DNA from: Heliocidaris erythrogramma
Lineage: Eukaryota; Echinodermata; Echinoidea; Camarodonta; Echinometridae
DNA length: 64,000 nucleotides
Direction: 5' to 3'
NCBI GenBank assembly: GCA_025617745.1
Contig: CM046866.1
Coordinates: 21,040,216-21,104,215 of the forward strand
The translations under genes were made by a program, and so were the position numbers. Numbering within the stretch: the stretch's first letter is position 1; every line of letters begins with the position of its first letter. The notes beneath the pieces are model-generated. The model was given only the letters and a program-made list of their open reading frames with translations. It was not told the DNA's origin and did no database searches. Positions 43,798 through 55,670 of the stretch are shown piece after piece.

Positions 43798-44033
43798 TAT
43801 CATTGATAATGTGATTTCACAAAATGGCGCCTGGATGACGTCACGATGACCTGATGGCCTTGAAAAAGATACCCGAGCTTGAACTCATAGAACCTGATTA
43901 CTGATGGAAATTTGATAAAAATTGACTCAGCCGATTTTGAGGAATCATGGTAACAAGAAAGTGGTGGAAAAATAAAAATACAGAAAGGCAATTCTGACGA
44001 AATTAAAAGGTGATCTGTCGTTGACAGACCACC

Positions 44034-44502
44034 TAATAATAAAGAAAATTCTGACGAAATTATAAAAAGACTGCCTAATCAGTTCATCTACATGTCATGG
44101 AGTATCCCTGAGGCAAGTTTGATAAAAATCCATTAGGGCGTTCTTTAGATATTGCCGGAACGAGGTAGGGCGTACGGACGGACAACCCGAAAACATAATG
44201 CCTCTGGCACCCTTTGGGGCGGAGGCCTTAAAAACAACAAAAGTTCAAACATCCCCCCCCCCCAAAAAAAAAAAAATATTATAGGAAATTCATACAAAAT
44301 AAAATATATAAGAAATTAATTTAGATACCAAATTATTCAATTTAAATTTGTCAAGAATATTAATAGGAATATTTGAAAAAAAATCAGCCTAACGGAAGCT
44401 TTCATTAGTGATTCTAAGCCCCCATCCCCCTTATTGGGTGGTCTGTCGTAGTCGACAGACCACCTCTTAATTTCGTCAGAATTTTCTTTATTATTATTAT
44501 TA
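44034..44502 (-). repeat. Spacer of the second palindrome
   Basis: 44071-44215 is an inverted copy of the dispersed repeat ending in GTACGGACGGACAACCCGAA and GCATTATG-type sequence. 44216-44430 is AT-rich with a C-run (about 44254-44263) and A-run and holds nothing recognised. 44437-44464 is an extra inverted terminal hairpin. Confidence 0.65.
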
Positions 44503-45734
44503 GGTGCTCTGTCGTAGACAGATCACCTTTTAATTTCGTCAGAATTAATTAATCAGGTTCTATGAGTTCAAGCTCGGGTATCTTTTTCAAGGTCATCAGG
44601 TCATCGTGACGTCATCCAGGCGCCATTTTGTGAAATCACATTATCAATGATATCTTCATAACGAGTTATCAAAAATGAACCATATTTCACACACATGAAC
44701 TTCAGGTCAAGCGTCAACATAAAATGTCAACCAAATCCGTGCGCGCGTCAAAATTTAGAAATGCTCAAAATCACTTTTTAATCAAATTAGAGTACGGTTC
44801 AGGACATTTTAAGCATTTCAAAATTTCCCAACCGTGCGTGTCCACGCGCGTTATGCGCGCTCGCAGCGCGTACAAAACTTAAAAATGCTGTTTTTCGCAC
44901 GGTTTGTCTTCCTGACACTATTCTTGACAATTTCCAACTATTTACAGTCATTCTCGACCTTCCATAATGCCACAGGCGCGCGTCAAACTTTCAAATTCCT
45001 CGGCGCGTCAACAGGCATTCTCATGTAAAAAGTGCCTATCTAGAATTCGCCATAGCTCCTCAGAATGCACGGATACCCCCAAATTTCATTACGTATTCTG
45101 AAAGCCTGTGAGTTGTAGATTTGAATTCATGCAGAATCTTTGCTTATCTCATGTTCTGACGTCATCATATTTGCACATGAACTAAAAAATATCATTTTGA
45201 AAAAAATGAAGTCATCATTTTTGTATTCTTTAGATAATATTTCAGTAATAGGTGGTCGATTTTCTTCCAAATTTTGATATGTTATAGCTGAGATCATTCT
45301 CTACCAGATCAGTTGCCACCATTTTTCATTTTGATGAAGGCATCATAGTGAAATTTTCAATTAAAGACGCCATGTCAGAATTTCCCCTATTTGCGTGTTA
45401 TGTCTATGGAAGATGATTTTTTTTCGACTCATGAATCTGCATGACATCGTTCTCTGGGCAGTATCTCAGTTATTTTTGGTCTATTTCCTTCCAGATTTTA
45501 ATATGTTATAGCTGAGACTATAAGCTTTCATAAGTGTCGTCTCCAATTTTTGAACAGATGTCGGGATTATGCCCAATTTTCAACTACAAAATGGGAATCT
45601 CTCCCATTCCGGTGACCCAGGTTCGATCCCCGGTGGGTCCATTTTGCGATCTTGTTCGACTATTATAACATACACAATCACAAACCATGCAATAAACTGC
45701 TTTATTTTGCATGTTATGTCTATTGGAAAGTAGT

Positions 45735-46050
45735 TGTTGCAGGAGATGTGACTGATGTATTTCGCTCAAACCACGTTGTTGTAATGTCACACTAAATCAC
45801 TGAATGCAGGGAGACGAGCGTTTAACATTTGGTAGCTTCTCATTTATTCAGCGTGGATTTCAGGGGAACACATGATGTGAACGCAATTAACATTCAACAA
45901 CTGTGTCGAGATTCCTTTCAATGTGTTTTGAGGTCAAATATCAGGAATCTGGAGCTTGCTCACGGCGAACTGCAACAACTTTCCAATCACATCTAGCTGG
46001 CTAGTCTTCACACCAGGCGCATTTGCATATTAACATGTCATCTCATGACA
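45735..46050 (-). repeat. 3' LTR of the BEL/Pao element (316 bp)
   Basis: On the + strand it starts TGTTGCAGGAG exactly where the palindrome arm breaks off (after GGAAAGTAGT) and ends ATGACA at 46050, giving TGT...ACA ends. On the minus strand AATAAA lies at 45843-45848. A purine-rich tract (46051-46066 on the minus strand, TTTGGGGGGATGGGA) adjoins it, as a polypurine tract should. The 5' LTR is missing, so no second copy confirms it. Confidence 0.75.
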
Positions 46051-46353
46051 TCCCATCCCCCCAAAGGTGACAGAATGTCACCAATCAAGTACAGTGTATC
46101 ATACCCAACTTGATTCTAAATATCCCTGAACATATACTACATTTTCTCGACACTTCGAGCAAATGCAAACCAGCTGTTATACAAAGTATAATGTAGCCTA
46201 AACAGCCTGATGTTCTTACATCATAATAACAAACGAATATAATCACAGTCCATATACAAAGTATATGGTTTTACATAGATCAACATATAAGTTGTATAAA
46301 CAGTCCATGCTAATTCACGAAATCCTGAAATGACCTGCACAACAAAATCCAAC

Positions 46354-47367
46354 TCACTGTAAGTCTGATCGCTGCGCTTTCTTCATCAGAAGAACAAGCT
46401 TTATTACTGGTCGCTTCGCAATTACACCATCCGCATATTTAATGTCAACAATTGTAACAAGATCGTCCTTTCCCGTGTAGACATGTACGACCTCGGCCAT
46501 TCTCCACGAACCACGTTTCTTGTTGTCACCGATGACGAGCACGATGTCACTCTCCTCTAGGTTCTCAACAGACCGATGCCACTTCTGTCGCGGTGAGAGC
46601 TTGTGGATGCACTCCATCCACCGTCGCCAGTAGCCATCCACCATAGCGTTGCAGATCTCTCTACGCTTCCGCAGGTTTCCCTGATGATCCTCACAGGGAA
46701 CAGCAGGGCTCGGCAGGTCACCTCTTCCAATTAAGAAGTGATTCGGTGTCAGTGGAGGATGATATAAGGGTGAAGAAGACTTCGCTGTCAGGGGCCGACT
46801 GTTTATGAGACCGGAAATCTGAGAGAAGACTGTCTCCCATTCGATGAACGTCAACCGATCAGCATTCACCAGGTGCCTCATCGCTCTTTTTACCTCTTGC
46901 ACCATACGTTCTACAGCACCCTGGTGATGGGGTCCCGCCGGGGGTCCCGCCGGGCGTCCAAACTTCCACTGAACTCGGTATTGCAGGCAGTGCTCCCTCA
47001 GTTGGCTCTGGTTGAGTTTCAGGTTGAGCTCATTGATAGTGCTGTCAGCTCCTCTGAAGCACGTAGGGTTGTCACTGATGAGTAAGGACGGTGCTCCTCT
47101 GATGCTGATGAACCGCTCTAGGGCTTGGAGGAAGGCAGGTGTCGACAGATCTTGGACACATGTCAAGTGTACAGCTCTAGTGACTGCACATGTGAAGATG
47201 GCACAGTAACCTTTAGTTGTGGTGTTTCGACTCAGCTTCACCTGGATTGGTGCAAGGTGTAACTCTGAAGTCTGGCAAGTCTGACATCTTCTGCTGGACT
47301 GGTCTGCCTTTGTATTTTCTGCATGTAACACAGTCGTGTACAACTTGTTTGGAAATGGCTGTGTCAC
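46354..47367 (-). pseudogene. BEL/Pao integrase, catalytic core and C-terminal domain
   Basis: Seen in order: TTTKGYCAIFTCAVTRAVHL; the second catalytic Asp in ISDNPTCFRG; the catalytic Glu in GAVERMVQEVKRAM; NSRPLTAKSSS; PNHFLIGRG; and the DUF5641-like end GYWRRWMECIHKLSPRQKWH, with GSWRMAEVVHV. The segment that should hold the first catalytic Asp is missing between the upstream frame (DFRVTPCTNPG) and this one (IQVKLSRNT), so a small deletion with frame change falls near 47230. PAGPPAGPHHQGAVE contains a short internal duplication (GGGTCCCGCC twice on the + strand). Enzyme inactive. Confidence 0.85.
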
Positions 47368-47869
47368 CTACAATCCAATAAGTCTTCCTGACCTCAGCTG
47401 CCGTTCTCAGGTGACCTCCATGTAGAGAATGAGTGTGCATGTCTCGTACAATCAGCAGGCTGATGTGACTCTTTTTGGGCAGAAGACATGGATGTCCTAT
47501 GTCATATGACAGTGGTGCGCGATCGATCCGGCCGCCAACACGGTACACCTGGTCCTGTTCATCATAAAAGGGGTCCAGTTTCAGGATGTTGGGATCCTTC
47601 AAGTCGATATCCCTCTGTGCTTGCTGAATCCAGTACAGCTCAGCCTCTCTTAGGAGTTTCTGGGAAGGCCACTGTGAGATCTGTTGGGCGAGATCTTTCA
47701 ACCATTTGGACTTCGGTAGTTGCTTCAAAGATAGTACTCTCGCAGTCACCATCTTCAGTCTGGGCCAGCTGGAGAACTGGGCAGCATCAATAACCGGGCG
47801 CGTGTGAGATGCACTCATGGCGTATGCTGCTAGTGTTCTTCTTTCTAGTGAACTTCTTTCTTTCCACAT
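47213..47869 (-). pseudogene. BEL/Pao RNase H end and integrase zinc-binding domain
   Basis: The frame covers the linker after RNase H and the N-terminal H2C2-type zinc finger of integrase: LLIVRDMHTHSLHGGHLRTA, then VVHDCVTCRKYKGRP. This finger precedes the catalytic core in BEL/Pao integrases. The frame then runs out at the deletion near 47230. Upstream it overlaps the RNase H frame in another phase around 47800-47869, a further frameshift. Confidence 0.8.
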
Positions 47870-48533
47870 CAGCAGGAACCGACGGAACCCTCGCCGGTGT
47901 CTTTGGCCAAGATTCAGGTGGGAGCTTGAGGTACGCAGGCCCTTCGATGACTCGCTTCATTTCAGCTGCAGTGCCTCCTCGTGAAACGAGGTCGATGACG
48001 TTCTGTTCAGATGGTACGTATGCGACATCTGAGATCGGATCATACTCTGTTGTAATCTCTCCTACGCTGTGTGCAACATATGAACGGTAGGATTTTGACT
48101 GCCCTCTCAGCCAACTGATGGCGGTCAAGCTGTCAGTCCACATCTTAGAGTAGGCTATCTCAAATCGCAGGGCTTCTTTCACAGTTACCATCAGCCTTGA
48201 TAACAACAGGATTGCTTGCAGCTCTTTTCGTGGCATACTAGACTGCTTGAGTGGGGTGAGTCTAGCTCTCGCACAGACGAAGGACAGGTGAGCCTCAGCA
48301 TCTGGGCAGTCAGACCATCTTAACCACACACCGATGCCCATGGCGTCTTCATAAGCATCACTCCCGCCATGAAGAGACACTTCCGGTAGGGGTCGCTTCC
48401 CTCTGTATGGCTCAGGAATCAAGCAACATGGGATTTCGATGGTGGTTGCGTCTTCTAGATCTCTATTGATGCTGTCTAACATCAAACACAGCTCATTCTG
48501 CTTGGTGAGAGGTGTGTCCCAATCGACATTCAA
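47787..48533 (-). pseudogene. BEL/Pao RNase H domain
   Basis: Acidic residues of the domain are present: the Asp in HGGSDAYEDAMGIGVWLRW, the Glu in MPRKELQAILLLSRL, the Asp in MWTDSLTAISWLRG and the Asp in NVIDLVSRGGT. It follows the RT in a different frame (break near 48550). Function in the element: removal of the RNA template during reverse transcription. Confidence 0.85.
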
Positions 48534-48563
48534 TTGCCAAAGCTTCTGAAGTAAGATCTTCGG

Positions 48564-49763
48564 TCAAACGAGAACCCCGGACAGCATCCCAAACACGTCA
48601 TAATACGATGCTGTTCGTGCCAAGATCTTGCGTTTGGTTGGATTAGCGTCAGGTGCCAACTTGACCTTCTTGACCTGTAAGATATCTGCTGACAGATCCC
48701 ACTGAGTGCCTAGGACTGTCGCAATACCAGGGTCTTCTGTCTCATCACACAGCTCGGTGATGTTTGACTGCCACTTTCTTATGGTGAAGTTTCCCCTTTT
48801 AAGGGTGTCTGTGAGCTTTGTCTTCAGTTTAAGAGCCTCTGCAGTGTCTGGAACAGATTCATTCAGGTCATCCATGTAGAATTGATTAGTGATGACCTTC
48901 TTCAAGTTATCATCGCCAGCTGCATGCTCACTCACTACGTGTCTCAATGCAACGATGGCTGCAGTAGGAGATGGCTTGTCTCCAAAGGTGACAGTCGTCA
49001 GCTCATAGACTTGCATCGGGTGACTAGGGTTCTCCCGGAACACAAATCTGTGAAATCGAGCATCATCAGGCTGGATTTTGATGGCTTGAAACATCTTGCT
49101 GATATCCGCGATGAGGCCAACTTCGTTTTCACGAAACCTGAGTGCCACTTCGAACAGGTTGGAGTTGATGTCTTCTCCCTTTGCGAGATAGTCATTGAGT
49201 GAGTGTCCTTGGAACCTAGCCTTGCCATCGTACACCACTCGAACGGGGGTCGTTTTGGAGTCTTTGACGACTGCAAAATGTGAAAGAAACCACATTTTCT
49301 TGCCGGCTGCCCTGTCTCGATGAAGTTCCTCATCTGTCACATGTCGAGACACCCCTCTCTTTAGTTGATCTCTCATCTGTCGGCAATAAGTCTCCCATTC
49401 TTCCTGCCTTTTAATGAACTGGTTCTCGAGACTCTTTTGTCGTTTGACGGCATATTGGAAATTGTCTGGCAGGTTGTCTGGAGACCGTTTCCATGGAAGC
49501 TTAATTTGATAGGATCCATCTGGTAGCTGGGCTACACTCTCTTCCATGGCCTCAGTTGCGGCTCTGTCCAGAAGATCTGTGGAACATTTACATCGTCTAG
49601 GTTCCAGGGCAGCTGTCTCCAAACCGATGTACTCCTCAAGTAATCCGACAGCCGATACATTCAGATAGTTCATCAGTGAAGGTCGAGGTAGTCGCTCTCC
49701 CCCCTTGGATGAACCATCCAAGTGGACATCTAACCGCAACTGGCTCATCTGATCTGTCACCAC
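48564..49763 (-). pseudogene. BEL/Pao reverse transcriptase (399-aa open frame)
   Basis: The longest open frame in the window. It shows KKMWFLSHFAVVKDSKTTPV, VVYDGKARFQGHSLND, the first catalytic Asp in LIADISKMFQAIKI, TTVTFGDKPSPTAAIVAL and the active-site YMDD in NQFYMDDLNESV. Then come ALKLKTKLTDTLKRGNFTIR and VLGTQWD. Both catalytic motifs are intact. The frame is separate from the protease above and the RNase H below, where the family has one polyprotein, so two frameshifts isolate it. The start at 49763 is only the first ATG in frame. Confidence 0.9.
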
Positions 49764-49893
49764 GTATGTACTCTTCCCAAACCATCAAATGTGTATTGTC
49801 GATGCCAAGGAGTACATCAGTGGTCTCTGATGGCGCAACGTGAATGTTAACGTCACTCAAATGGCCATATTGACGCAGCTGTTCTGGTAGTAT
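49636..49893 (-). pseudogene. BEL/Pao protease, C-terminal remnant
   Basis: TDVLLGIDNTHLMVWEEYIR and PVAVRCPLGWFIQGG match the end of the retropepsin-like region of BEL/Pao polyproteins. The catalytic DTG part, gag and 5' LTR are missing. Homology stops at about 49893, where satellite sequence begins. A frameshift near 49660 separates it from the RT frame. Confidence 0.75.
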
Positions 49894-52811
49894 ATGTTAC
49901 ACCGAGTTATACCGCGTTAATATCGCGTTGTTCACAGTTATAACACAGATGATATACATATCTGTGTTACACGGAGTTATACCGCGTTATAATTCATATT
50001 TCATCGCTGACGTAGGCTATTCCTATGCCACTGAATCTAAAATCATAAACTCATTCAGAATTGGCCACATTTAACACATCTGTGCTTTTCGCAAAAGATG
50101 ATGACCTGCAGCTTTTTTCTCAAAGTTTCAAATTCATATTTCATATTTCATCGCTAAAGTAAGTTATTTCTATTCCACTCCATTGAAAAACAAGAACTCG
50201 GACCAATTTGGATAGATTTAAGACATTTGACGTTTTCGGCAAAAATGATGACCCCGGACCTCCATCTAAAAACATGAACTCCGGCCGAATTGGCCATATT
50301 TAACCCATTTGGCGTTTTCGCCAAAAATGATGACCCCGGACCTCCACCTATTTTCTTTAAAAAATTTCAAATTCATATTTCATATTTCTCAGTATAACAC
50401 GGTATAACGCGTTTTACCTGTTACACCGAGTTATACCGCGTTAATATCGCGTTGTTCAGTTATAACACAGATGATATACATATCTGTGTTACACAGAGTT
50501 ATACCGCGTTATAATTCATATTTCATCGCTGACGTAGGCTATTCCTATGCCACTGAATCTAAAATCATCAACTCATTCAGAATTGGCCACATTTAACACA
50601 TCTGTGCTTTTCGCAAAAAGATGACCCCGGACCTGCAGCTTTTTTCTCAAAAAGTTTCAAATTCATATTTCATATTTCATCGCTCAAGAAAGTTATTCCT
50701 ATTCCACTCCATGCATTGAAAAACAAGAACTCTGGCCAATTTGGCTAGATTTAAGACATTTGGCGTTTTCGCCAAAAATGATGACCCCGGACCTCCAGCT
50801 ATTTTCTTTAAAAAATTTCAAATTCATATTTCATATTTCTCAGTATAACACGGTATAACGCGTTTTACCTGTTACACCGAGTTATACCGCGTTAATATGG
50901 CGCTGTTCACAGTTATAACACAGACATATCTGTGTTATAACCGTGAACAACGCGTTATAAAGTCGCATAACGCAGTATAACCCGGTATAGCGAGATAAAT
51001 CACGTGAAACGCAAATGACGGGGTATTTCTCAGTATAACACCGTATACACTGAAGTAGACCATTCCTATGCCACTGAATCTAAAATCATGAACTCAGGCA
51101 GAATTGGCCAGATTTAACACATCTGTGCTTTTTGCAAAAGATGATGACCCCGGACCTGCAGCTTTTTTCTCAAAAAGTTTCAAATTCATATTTCATATTT
51201 CTCAGTATGACACGGTATAACGCGTTTTACCTGTTACACCGAGTTATACCGCGTTAATATGGCGTTGTTCACAGTTATAACACAGATGATATACATATCT
51301 ATGTTATAACCGTGAACAACGCGTTATAAAGTCGCATAACGCAGTACAACCCGGTATAGCGAGATAAATCACGTAAAACGCAAATGACGCAGTATAACAC
51401 CGTATACGCTGAAGTAGGCCATTCCTATGCCACTGAATCTAAAATCATGAACTCAGGCAGAATTGGCCAGATTTAACACATCTGTGCTTTTCGCAAAAGA
51501 TGATGACCGCGAACCGGCAGCTTTTTTGGTATAACGCGTTTTACGTGTTACACCGAGTTATACCGCGTTAATATCGCGTTGTTCACAGTTATAACACAGA
51601 TGATATACATATCTGTGTTACACGGAGTTATACCGCGTTATAATTCATATATCATATTTCATCGCTGACGTAGGCTATTCCTATGCGACTGAATCTAAAA
51701 TCATAAACTCATTCAGAATTGGCCACATTTAACACATCTGTGCTTTTCGCAAAAGATGATGACCCCGGACCTGCAGCTTTTTTCTCAAAAAGTTTCAAAT
51801 TCATATTTCATATTTCATCGCTCAAGAAAGTTATTCCTATTCCACTCCATGCATTGAAAAACAAGAACTCTAGCCAATTTGCATAGATTTAAGACATTTG
51901 GCGTTTTCGCCAAAAATGATGACCCCGGACCTCCACCTATTTTCTTTAAAAAATTTCAAATTCATATTTCATATTTCTCAGTATAACACGGTATAACGCG
52001 TTTTACCTGTTACACCGAGTTATACGGCGTTAATATGGCGCTGTTCACAGTTATAACACAGACATATCTGTGTTATAACCGTGAACAACGCGTTATAAAG
52101 TCGCATAACGCAGTATAACCCGGTATAGCGAGATAAATCACGTGAAACGCAAATGACGGGGTATTTCTCAGTATAACACCGTATACACTGAAGTAGACCA
52201 TTCCTATGCCACTGAATCTAAAATCATGAACTCAGGCAGAATTGGCCAGATTTAACACATCTCTGCTTTTTGCAAAAGATGATGACCCCGGACCTGCAGC
52301 TTTTTTCTCAAAAAGTTTCAAATTCATATTTCATATTTCAAAGCTAAAGTAAGTTATTCCTATTCCACTCCATTGAAAAAAAAGAACTCGGGCCAATTTG
52401 GATAGATTGAAGACATTTCGCGTTTTCGCCAAAAATGATGACCCCGGACCTCCAGCTATTGTCTTTAAAAAAATTCAAATTCATATTTCATATTTCTCAG
52501 TATAACACGGTGTAACGCGTTTTACCTGTTACACCGAGTTATACCGCGTTAATATGGCGCTGTTCACAGTTATAACACAGACATATCTGTGTTATAACCG
52601 TGAACAACGCGTTATAAAGTCGCATAACGCAGTATAACCCGGTATAGCGAGATAAATCACGTAAAACGCAAATGACGGGGTATTTCTCAGTATAACCGTA
52701 TACGCTGAAGTAGGTCATTCCTATGCCACTAAACCTAAATTCATGAACTCAGGCAGAATTGACCAGATTTAACACATCTGTGCTTTTCGCAAAAGATGAT
52801 GACCCCGGACC
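49894..52811 (+). repeat. Satellite block A: 155-bp-type monomers with TATAAC cassettes
   Basis: The cassette GTTACACCGAGTTATACC recurs at 49896, 50420, 50871, 51233, 51547, 52009 and 52528, with spacings of 314-524 bp. Each is followed by CGCGTTAATAT and usually by a palindromic ACACAGAT...ATCTGTGT stem. Between cassettes lie monomers with TTCAAATTCATATTTCATAT and GATGACCCCGGACCT, as in blocks B and C. No gene. Confidence 0.9.
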
Positions 52812-53162
52812 GGTGTAGCGGCACATACGGTTCTCCGGCAGATACCGTTCTAAAAACGGCCAAGAACACTATCTGCCGGCGGATCGTGTTCCAACCCCGG
52901 CAGATACCGTACCTATTTCTCTTCGGCAGATATCGTTCTTGCTATCGTTTCTCTGTACTATATATTTTTCAGGCTTTTGCTAAACAGTCGGGTAACGTCG
53001 CGTCGCGTTGGTAGAAATTTTCGAACATTTTTCAGGAAAACGGGAAAAATCATACTGAGATGGACTCTTTTTCAATTTGTCCCCTTGAAGACACCTTCCT
53101 GAAAAATGTGCGAAAATTTCTACCAACGCGACGCGACGTTACCCGACTGTTTAGCAAAAGCC
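52812..53162. repeat. Non-satellite spacer with a 66-bp inverted repeat at the first orientation switch
   Basis: 52971-53037 and 53097-53162 form a ~66-bp inverted repeat with one mismatch (core GACGCGACGTTACCCGACTG). A second hairpin, CCGGCAGATACCGTTCT against 52863-52879, lies at 52835-52851, and CGGCAGATA.CGT words occur four times. Satellite monomers face + on the left and minus on the right of this spacer. The only ORF (52796-53014) crosses the hairpins and is not credible. Confidence 0.8.
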
Positions 53163-55645
53163 AATTGGCCCGAGTTCTTCTTTTTCAATGGAGTGGAATA
53201 GGAATAGCCTCATTCAGTGATAAAATATGAAATATGAATTTGAAAAATTTGTTGGAAATAGCTGCAGGTCCGGGGTCATCATTTTTGGCGAAAAACCCAA
53301 ATGTCTTAAATCTATCCAAATTGGCCCGAGTTCTTGTTTTTCAATGGAGTGGAATAGGAATAGCCTCATTCAGTGATAAAATATGAAATGTGAATTTGAA
53401 AATTTTTTCAAGAAAAAAAATACACGTCCGGGGTCATCATTTTTGGCGAAAAACCCAAATGTCTTAAATCTATCCAAATTGGCCCGAGTTCTTGTTTTTC
53501 AATGGAGTGGAATAGGAATAGCCTCATTCAGTGATAAAATATGAAATAGGAATTTGAAAAATTTGTTGGAAATAGCTGCAGGTCCGGGGTCATCATTTTG
53601 TGCGAAAAACCCAAATGTGTTAAATATGGCCAATGCGGCCTGAGTTCATATTTTTACATTCAGTGGAATAGGAATAGCCTACTTCTGCGATGAAATATGA
53701 AATATGAATTTGAAATTTTTTTTCAATAAAAAGCTGCAGGTCCGGGGTCATTTTTTTTGGCGAAAAAACCCAAATGTCTTAAATCTATCCAAATTGGCCC
53801 GAGTTCTTGTTTTTCAGTGGAATAGGAATAGCCTCATTCAGTGATAAAATATGCAATGTGAATTTGAAAATTTTTTCAAGAAAAAAAATGCAGGTCCGGG
53901 GTCATCATTTTTGGCGAAAAAATAGCCTCATTCAGTGATAAAATATGAAATGTGAATTTGAATTTTTTTGGTGAAAACGCCAAATGTCTTAAATCTATCC
54001 AAATTGGCCCGAGTTCTTGTTTTTCAATGGAGTGGAATAGGAATAGCCTCATTCTGCGATGAAATATGAAATATGAATTTGAAATTTTTTTTCAATAAAA
54101 AGCTGCAGGTCCGGGGTCATTTTTTTGGCGAAAAACCCAAATGTCTTAAATCTATCCAAATTGGCCCGAGTTCTTGTTTTTCAATGGAGTGGAATAGGAA
54201 TAGCCTCATTCAGTGATAAAATATGAAATGTGAATTTGAAAATTTTTTCAAGAAAAAAAATACACGTCCGGGGTCATCATTTTTGGCGAAAAACCCAAAT
54301 GTCTTAAATCTATCCAAATTGGCCCGAGTTCTTGTTTTTCAATGGAGTGGAATAGGAATAGCCTCATTCTGCGATGAAATATGAAATATGAATTTGAAAT
54401 TTTTTTTCAATAAAAAGCTGCAGGTCAGGGTCATTTTTTTGGCGAAAAACCCAAATGTCTTAAATCTATCCAAATTGGCCCGAGTTCTTGTTTTTCAATG
54501 GAGTGGAATAGGAATAGCCTCATTCAGTGATAAAATATGAAATGTGAATTTGAAAATTTTTTCAAGAAAAAAAATACAGGTCCGGGGTCATCATTTTTGG
54601 CGAAAAACCCAAATGTCTTAAATCTATCCAAATTGGCCCGAGTTCTTGTTTTTCAATGCAGTGGAATAGGAATAGCCTCATTCAGTGATAAAATATGAAA
54701 TATGAATTTGAAAAATTTGTTGGAAATAGCTGCAGGTCCGGGGTCATCATTTTGTGCGAAAAACCCAAATGTGTTAAATCTATCCAAATTGGCCCGAGTT
54801 CTTGTTTTTCAATGGAGTGGAATAGGAATAGCCTCATTCAGTGATAAAATATGAAATGTGAATTTGAAAATTTTTTCAAGAAAAAAAATACACGTCCGGG
54901 GTCATCATTTTTGGCGAAAAACCCAAATGTCTTAAATCTATCCAAATTGGCCCGAGTTCTTGTTTTTCAATGGAGTGGAATAGGAATAGCCTCATTCAGT
55001 GATAAAATATGAAATGTGAATTTGAAAATTTTTTCAAGAAAAAAATGCAGGTCCGGGGTCATCATTTTTGGCGAAAAAATAGCCTCATTCAGTGATAAAA
55101 TATGAAATGCGAATTTGAATTTTTTTGGCGAAAACGCCAAATGTCTTAAATCTATCCAAATTGGCCCGAGTTCTTGTTTTTCAATGGAGTGGAATAGGAA
55201 TAGCCTCATTCAGTGATAAAATATGCAATGTGAATTTGAAAATTTTTTCAAGAAAAAAAATGCAGGTCCGGGGTCATCATTTTTGGCGAAAAAATAGCCT
55301 CATTCAGTGATAAAATATGAAATGTGAATTTGAAAATTTTTTCAAGAAAAAAAATACACGTCCGGGGTCATCATTTTTGGCGAAAAACCCAAATGTCTTA
55401 AATCTATCCAAATTGGCCCGAGTTCTTGTTTTTCAATGGAGTGGAATAGGAATAGCCTCATTCTGCGATGAAATATGAAATATGAATTTGAAATTTTTTT
55501 TCAATAAAAAGCTGCAGGTCAGGGGTCATTTTTTTGGCGAAAAACCCAAATGTCTTAAATCTATCCAAATTGGCCCGAGTTCTTGTTGTTCAATGGAGTG
55601 GAATAGGAATAGCCTCATTCAGTGATAAAATATGAAATATGAATT
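53163..55645 (-). repeat. Satellite block B, inverted orientation
   Basis: About 16 monomers of ~155 bp in minus orientation, recognised by CCAAATTGGCCCGAGTTCTT, TCAATGGAGTGGAATAGGAA and TCCGGGGTCATCA. Several monomers are shortened by the same kind of deletion (for example 53920-53975 and 55072-55130, where GGCGAAAAAATAGCCTCATT joins two monomers). Frames such as those at 54967-55209 repeat along the array and are not genes. Confidence 0.93.
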
Positions 55646-55670
55646 AGTTCTTGTTTGAAAAACAAGAACT
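55646..55670. repeat. Second orientation switch: 11-bp stem, 3-nt loop
   Basis: AGTTCTTGTTT / AAACAAGAACT around GAA. To the left monomers face minus, to the right +. The junction falls inside the monomer's own GAACTCGGGCC segment, so the array folds back on itself almost without spacer. Confidence 0.85.

Larger units (their letters stand above)
36505..45734. mobile_element. Second Helitron-like palindrome, split by two retrotransposons
   Basis: Left arm: 36505-37610 plus 43798-44033. Right arm: 44503-45734, inverted. The arms share the tRNA-like module, TGACGTCA motifs, core and terminal hairpins. Between the arms, 44034-44502 holds an inverted fragment of the dispersed repeat. Near 45595 the right arm has lost about 80 bp, including half of the tRNA-like module. 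The DIRS element interrupts the left arm and the BEL/Pao LTR cuts off the right arm. Confidence 0.7.
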
